A stretch of 6,179 nt of DNA from Gammaproteobacteria bacterium (GTDB taxonomy: Bacteria; Pseudomonadota; Gammaproteobacteria; Burkholderiales; Thiobacillaceae): contig JAHJNP010000254.1 in the NCBI GenBank assembly GCA_018820745.1, forward strand, positions 1 to 6,179, in the 5' to 3' direction. Position 1 is the first letter of the stretch; each line of letters opens with the position of its first letter. This document shows, piece after piece, positions 1-6,179 of this stretch. The notes under the pieces are model-generated. The model was not told the DNA's origin. It searched no databases and saw nothing but the letters and a program-made list of their open reading frames with translations. The translations under genes were made by a program, and so were the position numbers.

Positions 1-1
1 C

Positions 2-880
2 AGCCGCGCCGACCTCACCCGCTTCGTCCTCGACGACCTGGCCGACCGCCGCCGCGCCCAGCTGGCCGCGCGCTGGGAACAGACCTTCGGCGAGTACAAG
101 CTGGACGCGGTGTGGCTGCCGCTGTTCCGCGGCGCGCAGTTGCCGGACGTCGCCAGCGTCTGGAGCCCGGTCAACCGCACCAGCGGCCAGATCATCGGCA
201 TCGATCCGGCACTTACCGGGTGGGTGAGTGGCGCGCGCATCGACGAAGACGAACACGGCAGCGGCGGCGGCGCCCTGCGCCTGACCAGGACCGGCGAACC
301 GTTCGACTTCGGCGTGACGCTGGCGCGCACCCGGCAGTCGCTGCCGTATTACCGGGTCGACCTGACCAATCTGGCGCTCACCGCGGTGCATCCCTACAAC
401 ACCTTTGTCGGCGCCGACCTGGAACTGGTGAGCGGCGGCCTCACCTGGCGCACGGAACTCGGCTACACCGACAACGTGCCGGTGACCCTGGCCAGCACCA
501 CCGCGATGGACACCACGCATTCGCTCGACTGGATCGGCGCGGTGGAGTTTTTCCCGGGCGGGGGCGACACCCGCGTCAACCTGCAACTGGTCGCCCATGC
601 GCTGCAAACCGACCACAGCATCCTCGAACTCAAGGAATATTACGGCGCCAACGGCGAAGTCGAGACGAGCTTCAGCCAGGGTCGCTGGCGGGCCGGCCTG
701 CGCTTTTCCAGCGGCATCAACGTGCAGGATATCTACCTCAGCCCCAAGCTCAGCTACGTCGGCTGGGAGCCGCACGAACTCTATGTCGCGGCGCATTATT
801 TCGACGGCGACGCGCGCACCCTGGGCGGCTTCCACCAGGATCACTCGCTGATCACGCTGGGCCTGCGTACCCGCTTCTGA
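2..880 (+). CDS. Probable outer-membrane beta-barrel protein, DUF1302-like (5' end outside window)
   Basis: The frame is open from base 2 to the TGA at 878-880, giving 292 visible residues with the N-terminus missing. A GTG at 110 is possible but unlikely as the start, because the upstream codons read smoothly into the same strand-like pattern. Seen: alternating polar/hydrophobic stretches rich in Trp, Tyr and Gly throughout; an early segment with RW, then LDAVWLPLF, then VWSPVNR (visible residues about 29-60); and a C-terminus ending LITLGLRTRF, with the terminal Phe and alternating hydrophobics expected of a barrel-assembly signal. The Trp/Asp/Leu-Pro then Trp-Pro arrangement recalls DUF1302-type barrels, which often lie beside RND/MMPL exporters; that family name is from memory. 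No soluble-enzyme motif is visible. The stop is doubled in frame (TGA TGA, 878-883). The MMPL gene follows after 13 bases, so cotranscription is likely. Inferred role: the outer-membrane component of an envelope transport module. Barrel nature is fairly secure; the exact family is not. Confidence 0.7.
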   Translation, partial: SRADLTRFVLDDLADRRRAQLAARWEQTFGEYKLDAVWLPLFRGAQLPDVASVWSPVNRTSGQIIGIDPALTGWVSGARIDEDEHGSGGGALRLTRTGEPFDFGVTLARTRQSLPYYRVDLTNLALTAVHPYNTFVGADLELVSGGLTWRTELGYTDNVPVTLASTTAMDTTHSLDWIGAVEFFPGGGDTRVNLQLVAHALQTDHSILELKEYYGANGEVETSFSQGRWRAGLRFSSGINVQDIYLSPKLSYVGWEPHELYVAAHYFDGDARTLGGFHQDHSLITLGLRTRF

Positions 881-893
881 TGATCCGGGCGGC

Positions 894-3182
894 ATGACGA
901 TGCTGAAACCCTGGCTCAACGGCAGCCGCATGCTGCCGCCGTGGCTGGCGCTGGCGCTGCTGCTCGGCATCCAGCTGGCGTCCCTGCCGTTTGTGCTGAA
1001 GATCCACTTCAACAATGCGGGGGACATCTACTCCCCGTCCGATGCCCCCATCATCCAGCTGCGCGAATCGCTGTTCCGCGAGTTTCCCGGCGACGAAGCG
1101 CTGATCGCCCTGTTCGAGGGCGACACGCTCTACACGCCGGCATTTCTGGCCGCGCTCCACCGCGTGTCGGAAAGAATGCAGGCGCATCCCTCGGTCGACC
1201 GCGTACTGACGCTGACCACGGTGGAGCATATCGACGCCACCGACGATGGTTTTGGTGTGTCGCTGCTGATCGACCCCGATGAACTGGATTCCCGCACCCC
1301 CGCGCAATGGCAGGCGCGCGTGCTGGGCGATACGTTTGCGCCGGGGCTGATCGCCTCGCCCGACGGCCGCGCCGTGGCGCTGGTGGTGCGCCCCATCATC
1401 CTCAAGGAAAGCCTCGCCCGGCGCGACATCCATATCGCGCTCGATGCCGCCATCGCCGCCGAAAAACTGGATACCTACCATACCGCCACCGCCGGCAGCG
1501 TGGCGCAAACCGTGGAAGAGCTACGCTCGATCTGGCGCGACAGTGCGATATTCATTCCGCTCACCGTTGTCATCGGCCTGGCGCTGATGTGGTGGGTGGT
1601 CGGACGCGTGCGCCCGATGGTGGTGGGCGGCCTGGCCATGGGCACGGTGGTGTCGGCCAGCGTCGCCGGCCTGGTGATCTCCGGACAGCCCTACACGCCG
1701 ATCACCGCAATGATCCCCACCCTGATGGCGGCCTATACCACCGCCACGCTGCTGCACCTGTACGCGGCCATTCAGCGAGGACGCATCGCGCTGTTGCCGC
1801 GGCCGAAGCGCATCGCGCGCGCATTGAAGGAAACCTTCAAGCCCGGCCTGTTCAATGTGCTGACCACCGGCGCGGGGCTGTTGAGCCTGCTGTGGGTGGA
1901 CATTCCGCCGGTGCAGGCCTTCGGCCTGTCGGGCGCAATCGGCACGCTGATGGTGTTCCTGGTGGTATTCATCCTGGTGCCGCCGATTCTGCTGAAATGG
2001 GACACCCCGCGCTGGCCGCGGCGCGGCTCGGGGCTGGCACACGCGCGGCACGTGGCGGCGGCGGTGGCCGTGTTCAGCCTGCGCAACGCGAGGGCGGTGC
2101 TGGCCGGCACCGCCCTCGTCGTTCTGGCGACCATTCCCCTGGTGATGCAGGTCAAGGTGGAGTCGAACCTGATCGAGTTCTTTGCACCGGATCACAGCAT
2201 CAGCCGCAGCACCGACCGCGTGGAAGACGCGCTTTCCGGCGTGACCGGGCTCGAAATCATCCTCACCGGCGACGGCCGGGACAGTCTCAAGGATCCGGCC
2301 AGGCTGGCGCAGATCAAGGCGCTGCAAACATGGGTGGAACAGCTGCCCGAAGTCGACCGCAGTTTTTCGCTGATCGATGTGCTGGAAGAAATGAACCGCG
2401 CCCTCAGCGGCGAGGACCTCGGCGAGAACGCGCTGCCGGACAACCGCAGGCTGGTCGAGCAGCTGCTGCTGATCTATGACGGCGAGGATTTATATGAACT
2501 GGTCAACCGCGAATTCCAGCGCGGCCGCATCACGCTCAGTCTCAACGTGCACGGTGCCAACGAGATCAGCCGGGTGATCGACAAGGTGCGCGCACGTGTC
2601 GCGGCGCAGCCAATTGCGGGTGTGGAGATCGATCTCGCAGGCTACGGGCGACTGTTTTCGGATCAGGAAGACCGCATCGTCGACGGCCAGCTGAAAAGCT
2701 TCTCCTCCGCCTTCCTGCTGATCCTGCTGCTGATGGCCTTTCTGTTCCGCTCCTTCCGCGGCGCCCTGATCTGCCTGGTGCCGAACCTGGCGCCGCTGTT
2801 CTTCATTTTCGTCATGATGGGGGTGACCGGAATCGCACTCGATGTGGCCACCGTGCTGATCGCCGGCGTCATCCTCGGCATCACGGTGGACGACACCATC
2901 CATCTCTATCACGGCTATCTGCACCGCATCCAGCACGGTGTCAGCCCGGTGTTCGCCATCATCCGCAGCGTGGAAAGCTCGGGACGCGCGATCATCGCCA
3001 TCTCGATCATCCTGATTGTGCAGTTCAGCCTGCTGGGGCTGTCCGACTTCCGCCCCACGGCGCACTTCGGCATGCTGTGCGCGGTCGGCCTGTTCGCCGG
3101 CCAGCTGTTTGAGATGCTGCTGATGCCCGCCCTGCTCGGCCTGCGCTTGCGCAAGCCACCGCAGGCTGTTACGGCACCGTGA
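894..3182 (+). CDS. MMPL/RND-superfamily exporter, inner membrane
   Basis: This complete 762-residue protein has the RND duplicated layout. TM1 is about 13-35, followed by a periplasmic loop of about 37-215. TM2-TM6 lie at about 217-237, 241-264, 267-292, 319-335 and 343-368. TM7 is about 399-420, followed by a second large loop of about 421-600. TM8-TM12 lie at about 603-619, 622-646, 648-672, 697-715 and 723-750. TM10 carries the family hallmark GITVDDTIHL (662-671). The matching TM4 has no acidic residue. Such proteins (COG1033/MMPL-like) use the proton gradient to move lipids or other hydrophobic molecules; the substrate here is unknown. It lies 13 bases behind the barrel gene, suggesting a shared transcript. 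Two starts are possible: ATG 894 and ATG 900 (residue 3). The only weak Shine-Dalgarno-like stretch, GGGCGG (887-892), is 1 base from the first and 7 from the second, so 900 may be the true start. The 3' end overlaps the converging gene by 14 bases. Confidence 0.92.
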   Translation: MTMLKPWLNGSRMLPPWLALALLLGIQLASLPFVLKIHFNNAGDIYSPSDAPIIQLRESLFREFPGDEALIALFEGDTLYTPAFLAALHRVSERMQAHPSVDRVLTLTTVEHIDATDDGFGVSLLIDPDELDSRTPAQWQARVLGDTFAPGLIASPDGRAVALVVRPIILKESLARRDIHIALDAAIAAEKLDTYHTATAGSVAQTVEELRSIWRDSAIFIPLTVVIGLALMWWVVGRVRPMVVGGLAMGTVVSASVAGLVISGQPYTPITAMIPTLMAAYTTATLLHLYAAIQRGRIALLPRPKRIARALKETFKPGLFNVLTTGAGLLSLLWVDIPPVQAFGLSGAIGTLMVFLVVFILVPPILLKWDTPRWPRRGSGLAHARHVAAAVAVFSLRNARAVLAGTALVVLATIPLVMQVKVESNLIEFFAPDHSISRSTDRVEDALSGVTGLEIILTGDGRDSLKDPARLAQIKALQTWVEQLPEVDRSFSLIDVLEEMNRALSGEDLGENALPDNRRLVEQLLLIYDGEDLYELVNREFQRGRITLSLNVHGANEISRVIDKVRARVAAQPIAGVEIDLAGYGRLFSDQEDRIVDGQLKSFSSAFLLILLLMAFLFRSFRGALICLVPNLAPLFFIFVMMGVTGIALDVATVLIAGVILGITVDDTIHLYHGYLHRIQHGVSPVFAIIRSVESSGRAIIAISIILIVQFSLLGLSDFRPTAHFGMLCAVGLFAGQLFEMLLMPALLGLRLRKPPQAVTAP
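3169..3182. other. 14-base tail-to-tail coding overlap of convergent genes
   Basis: The plus-strand exporter stops with TGA at 3180-3182 and the minus-strand gene stops with TAA (TTA on the plus strand, 3169-3171). The shared bases encode the last residues of both proteins: TAP on the plus strand and TVP on the minus strand. No stem-loop followed by a T-run was found in either direction nearby, so the two transcripts probably read into each other. Confidence 0.9.
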
Positions 3183-3729
3183 TTTTCAGCGCGCCGAACG
3201 CGTCGTTGAACAGCCCCACCTCGTCACCCGGGGCAAATTGCCAGCCTTCCATGTGACCAAAATCGGTGCTGGAGTTCGGCGCCAGCTCGAGTGTGAAGCG
3301 CCCGGCGGTCGGCAAGGTAGGGCTGCGCACGGCCAGCATCACGGTCAGATGGCGATCGCTGGTGTTTTCAATCACCGCAACCAGGCCTTGGCCCAGCATC
3401 GACGAACGAAAACCCACCACCACCGGCAGCGCGGGCCTGGCCGCTGCCGCCTGCGGGGCATCGGTTTTCTTGAAGGCCAGTTGCGCTTTGAGCTGCTCGA
3501 TTTCGCGCAGGCCGTCGGTCAACTGATTGCGCGTCTCGATCAGATGGCGCTCGGCCTGCTGGCGGGTTTCGACTTCCTTCGACAGCCGCCGCTTGATATC
3601 GCCCAGATCGACATTGAGCATGAAGGCGTACAGCGCGAGGCCGCACACCAGCACCAGCAGCGCGGCATTCAGGCCGATGGAGACGGCCAGCCCGCGCCGC
3701 TTCGGCTGAATGGGAGAAGGGTCCGCCAT
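3169..3729 (-). CDS. Membrane-anchored coiled-coil protein of unknown function, downstream of ppc
   Basis: I do not recognise a characterised family. The 186-residue product starts MADPSPIQPKRRG, a short basic cytoplasmic tail, then has one hydrophobic helix (about 14-38). A charged heptad-like helix follows (about 40-86, rich in Glu, Arg, Gln and Leu), likely a coiled coil. After an Ala/Pro linker (about 87-101) comes a beta-rich domain (about 102-186) with FRSSMLGQGLVAVIENTS, a HLTVML strand, an ELAPNSS turn and MEGWQFAPGDEVGL. The basic N-terminus predicts that the C-terminal domain faces the periplasm, as a type II single-pass anchor. The start at 3729 is chosen because AGGGAG sits 6 bases upstream; an in-frame ATG at 3828 would add 33 residues read out of phase from the ppc tail. 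It begins 14 bases after the ppc stop, so it is probably cotranscribed with ppc. The beta domain resembles uncharacterised proteobacterial proteins I recall only loosely. No enzyme motif is visible. Confidence 0.8.
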   Translation of the reverse strand: MADPSPIQPKRRGLAVSIGLNAALLVLVCGLALYAFMLNVDLGDIKRRLSKEVETRQQAERHLIETRNQLTDGLREIEQLKAQLAFKKTDAPQAAAARPALPVVVGFRSSMLGQGLVAVIENTSDRHLTVMLAVRSPTLPTAGRFTLELAPNSSTDFGHMEGWQFAPGDEVGLFNDAFGALKITVP

Positions 3730-3735
3730 GACGTG

Positions 3736-3741
3736 CTCCCT
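3736..3741 (-). promoter_or_regulatory. Ribosome binding site of the anchored coiled-coil gene
   Basis: On the minus strand this reads AGGGAG, 6 bases before the ATG whose A is at 3729. It lies wholly inside the 14-base gap between the ppc stop and this gene. It decides the start at 3729 over the in-frame ATG at 3828, which would lie inside the ppc coding region. Confidence 0.75.
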
Positions 3742-3743
3742 GC

Positions 3744-6179
3744 TCAACCGGTGTTGCGCATCCCGGCGGCGATAGCATTGATCGACCGCTTCAGCGGGGT
3801 CAGCCAGCTGTCCTGCTCGGATTCCCACACGCTATCGGTGCGGTAGCGCTTCAGCATCAGCACCTGGATGTGGTTGATCGGATCGATGTAGGGACGGCGA
3901 CGCGAAATCGACAGCGCCAGCGACGGATTGTCTTCCAGCAGGGTCTCGATCTGCACGACCTGCTTGACGCCGGCCACGGTGAGCGCGAATTCGTCCGCAA
4001 TCGTGCGGTAGATCGCCATGGTGTTGGGGTGATCGCACAGGCGCGCGTACTCCTCGGCGATTTCCATGTCGGCCTTGGTCAGCGCCATCTGCACGTTGGA
4101 CAACAGGCTGCGGAAGAACGGCCACTCGCGATACATCGCCTGCAGGTGCGCGAGGCCGTCCGGCTGGCGGTCGATGAAGCCCTGCAACGCGCTGCCGATG
4201 CCATACCACGCAGGCAGCGTATGGCGCGACTGCGCCCAGCCGAATACCCACGGAATCGCGCGGATCGACCCCAGCGAACGGTCGGCCTTCTTGCGGTGCG
4301 ATGGCCGGCTGCCGATGTTGAGCAGGCCGATTTCGGTGACCGGTGTGCTCTCGTAGAAATAATCGATGAAGCCCGGCGTGCCGATCAGCGCACGATAGGC
4401 CGTCTCGCCCGCCGCGGCGATGTCGCGCATCCAGTCGAGGTAGTCCTGCGGATAACACACTTCGCAGTGCGCCAGCGCGGTGGCGCTGGCCTTCAAGAGG
4501 CCGGTGACGCCCATGCCGATTTCGTAGTTGGCGGTTTCCGGATTGCTGTACTTGTAATACAGCATCTCGCCCTGCTCGGTGAACTTGATTTCGCCGTTCA
4601 CGGTGCCGGGCGGCTGCGACAGGATCGCATCGTGGGTGGGGCCGCCACCGCGCCCGACGGTGCCGCCGCGGCCATGGAACAGGCGGCATTCGATGCCGTG
4701 CTGCCGGGTCAGCGCGATGATGGAAAGCTGCGCCTGATAGAGATTCCAGTTCGACGCCAGGATGCCGCCGTCCTTGCACGAATCGGAATAGCCGAGCATG
4801 ACTTCCTGGCGGTTGCCGTCGGACGCCACCAGCGAACGGTAGACCTTGTTGGAAAACAGCTGGTCGAGAATCGCCTGGCTGCGCTGCAGGTCGTCCACCG
4901 TCTCGAACAGCGGCGCCACCAGAATGCGGCAGAACCACGCATGTCCGTTGTGGCCGCACAAGCCGACCAGGCGCGCCAGCAGCATCACTTCCATCACGTG
5001 CGACGCGTTGTGGGTCATCGAAATCACGTAGGTGCCGAAGACGTCGTCGCCCACCTCTGCCTTCAGCCTGGCCATGCGCCGGAACACCGCGAGCGCTTCG
5101 CGCGCTTCGTCGTCCAGTGCGGCATCGTTCACCTCGATCGGATCGATGCGCGCGATCCAGGCGGCCAGCCGCTGCAGCCGCTCGGCTTCGGCGGCGCCGG
5201 TGTAGTCGAAATCGGGATCGAGTTGCTGCAATACGGCGGCGACCGTGCGCGTATGCACGGTCGATTCCTGGCGGATGTCGAGCTGCAACAAATGAAAGCC
5301 GAAGCTTTCGACCAACCGGATCAGCGCCTGCAAATCCTGCATGGCGACGATGCGGTCGCCATGGCTGATCAGCGAATCGCGCAGCAGGTAGAGGTCGTCG
5401 AGGAAGGCGGCGGCGTTTTCGTACGCCAGATGCGCGGTGAAGCTCGGCACGTCGGCCAGGCACTGGTGGACGTAGGACAGGTTGGCATCCAGCCGCGCCA
5501 TCATCATCGCCGCCATGCGGCGATAGGGTTCGCGGCTGTAGATCTGCACCGCGGTGCCGCGGAACACCTGTTCGCCAAACTCGTCTTCGTATTCCAGGAG
5601 GCGCGTCAGGAAGGGCTCGGAAGGCGTGCACCAGTCGCTGCTGTGGGTAAGCGTCTTGCGCAGGTCGAGCACCCGCTCACGGTATTCATCGAGCGCCTGC
5701 TGCATCTGTCTATGCACGGTCCATTCGGTGACGTCCGCCGTCACGAAGGGGTTGCCATCGCGGTCGCCGCCGATCCACGAACCGAAGCGGATAAAGCTCG
5801 GCACGCTGATCGGGGCGACGCCCTCGGCGTTCACGCCGTAATGCTTGCGCAACGCCTTCTCGAAGTACTCATACGCTTTCGGCACCGCCTCGAACAGGCT
5901 TTCCCGCACGTAATACAGACCGTTGCGCACTTCGTCGCGCACTTCCAGCTTGGCGCTGCGCAATTCGTCGGTGCGCCACATCACCTGGATTTCGGCCGCC
6001 AGCTGCGTTTCCAGTTCGCGCTGATCGATCACCCCCAGCGTAGGGCTGTACATCTGGTCGCAAATCAGGAACACCCGGCGCACCCCTTCCATCACCGCGC
6101 GGCGGCGCGCTTCGGTGGGATGCGCGGTGAACACCGGCGCGTAGTGCAGCCGGTTGAGCATGTCCTGCAGGGTATTGAC
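3744..6179 (-). CDS. ppc: Phosphoenolpyruvate carboxylase (5' end outside window)
   Basis: This enzyme carboxylates phosphoenolpyruvate with bicarbonate to oxaloacetate in the cytoplasm, refilling the TCA cycle. 811 residues are visible. The frame is open to the right edge, and six residues (VNTLQD) precede the ATG at 6161. Numbered from that ATG, VFTAHPTEARRR (10-21) carries the catalytic His14, so 6161 is internal and about 120 N-terminal residues lie outside. VMLGYSDSCKDGG (plus-strand 4764-4802) is the second signature, with Lys463. FHGRGGTVGRGGGP (4638-4679) is the glycine loop, with His496, Arg498 and Arg504. The protein ends MRNTG like the E. coli enzyme. Residues matching the E. coli aspartate-inhibition site are kept: Arg504, Lys696 (TKADM), Arg755 (RRRPYIDP) and Asn803. 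This suggests feedback control by aspartate. By remembered E. coli numbering, the stretch from His14 to Lys463 is about 40 residues longer. The gene reads intact, with no frameshift or internal stop. Confidence 0.98.
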   Translation of the reverse strand, partial: VNTLQDMLNRLHYAPVFTAHPTEARRRAVMEGVRRVFLICDQMYSPTLGVIDQRELETQLAAEIQVMWRTDELRSAKLEVRDEVRNGLYYVRESLFEAVPKAYEYFEKALRKHYGVNAEGVAPISVPSFIRFGSWIGGDRDGNPFVTADVTEWTVHRQMQQALDEYRERVLDLRKTLTHSSDWCTPSEPFLTRLLEYEDEFGEQVFRGTAVQIYSREPYRRMAAMMMARLDANLSYVHQCLADVPSFTAHLAYENAAAFLDDLYLLRDSLISHGDRIVAMQDLQALIRLVESFGFHLLQLDIRQESTVHTRTVAAVLQQLDPDFDYTGAAEAERLQRLAAWIARIDPIEVNDAALDDEAREALAVFRRMARLKAEVGDDVFGTYVISMTHNASHVMEVMLLARLVGLCGHNGHAWFCRILVAPLFETVDDLQRSQAILDQLFSNKVYRSLVASDGNRQEVMLGYSDSCKDGGILASNWNLYQAQLSIIALTRQHGIECRLFHGRGGTVGRGGGPTHDAILSQPPGTVNGEIKFTEQGEMLYYKYSNPETANYEIGMGVTGLLKASATALAHCEVCYPQDYLDWMRDIAAAGETAYRALIGTPGFIDYFYESTPVTEIGLLNIGSRPSHRKKADRSLGSIRAIPWVFGWAQSRHTLPAWYGIGSALQGFIDRQPDGLAHLQAMYREWPFFRSLLSNVQMALTKADMEIAEEYARLCDHPNTMAIYRTIADEFALTVAGVKQVVQIETLLEDNPSLALSISRRRPYIDPINHIQVLMLKRYRTDSVWESEQDSWLTPLKRSINAIAAGMRNTG

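Noticed and set aside
1521..2327. A long open frame on the minus strand opposite the exporter, and similar long frames opposite or out of phase with the barrel gene and ppc.
   Set aside because: Their products are low-complexity, rich in Arg, Gln, His, Ala and Gly, typical of shadow frames in GC-rich DNA. The overlapped genes have clear domains and motifs.
2715..2735. A short repeat of CTGCTGATC-like units.
   Set aside because: It is the Leu-rich codon run of transmembrane helix 8 and needs no other explanation.
3145..3156. A perfect 12-base palindrome (GCTTGCGCAAGC) near the end of the exporter gene as a terminator or operator.
   Set aside because: It would give only a 4-base stem with no T-run after it, and it encodes ordinary residues (part of LRLRK). 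Chance is likely in GC-rich DNA.
3171..3190. ACGG-CA-CCGT followed by GATTTTC as an intrinsic terminator of the exporter gene.
   Set aside because: The loop is only 2 bases, the stem 4 bases, and the T-run 4 bases; too weak to support.
3169..3729. Identification of the coiled-coil protein as HemX, which has a similar helix plus coiled-coil layout and can lie near ppc in betaproteobacteria.
   Set aside because: HemX-type proteins are much longer, and the C-terminal beta domain here does not resemble one that I recognise.
3730..3828. A longer start (ATG at 3828) for the gene downstream of ppc, adding 33 residues.
   Set aside because: It would lie inside the ppc coding region, the extra residues look like an out-of-frame reading of the ppc tail, and the ATG at 3729 has a well-spaced AGGGAG.
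6159..6161. ATG at 6161 (minus strand) as the true ppc start.
   Set aside because: It lies only 13 residues before the catalytic His, where the family has well over 100 residues, and the frame stays open to the window edge.

Overview
The window is a densely packed stretch of GC-rich chromosomal DNA with four protein-coding genes in two convergent pairs. There is no stretch over about 15 bases without a gene, and no RNA gene, mobile element, CRISPR array or phage remnant was seen. Strong GC preference at third codon positions and the gene content (an outer-membrane barrel beside an MMPL/RND exporter, and a long-form phosphoenolpyruvate carboxylase) suggest a Gram-negative proteobacterium. A betaproteobacterium is my best guess, but this is an inference from style and not a measured placement.

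Left half, plus strand: the 3' part of a gene for a probable outer-membrane beta-barrel protein (it runs in from before base 1 and ends at 880). Thirteen bases later comes a complete gene for a 12-helix MMPL/RND-superfamily transporter (894-3182). The two look like one transcription unit. Together they suggest an envelope export module for a hydrophobic or lipid-like substrate, with the permease in the inner membrane and the barrel in the outer membrane. The substrate cannot be read from the sequence.

Right half, minus strand: ppc, encoding phosphoenolpyruvate carboxylase, enters from the right edge with its first ~120 codons outside the window and stops at 3744. Fourteen bases downstream, preceded by a good ribosome binding site, is a gene for a 186-residue protein of unknown function with one N-terminal membrane helix, a coiled coil and a C-terminal beta-rich domain (3729-3169). 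It is probably cotranscribed with ppc.

The two units meet tail to tail and their coding regions overlap by 14 bases (3169-3182), with no convincing terminator between them. Most of the window is ordinary housekeeping or envelope sequence. The parts most worth a second look are the uncharacterised anchored coiled-coil protein behind ppc, and the barrel/exporter pair, whose transporter has acidic residues in only one of its two pseudo-symmetric transmembrane halves.
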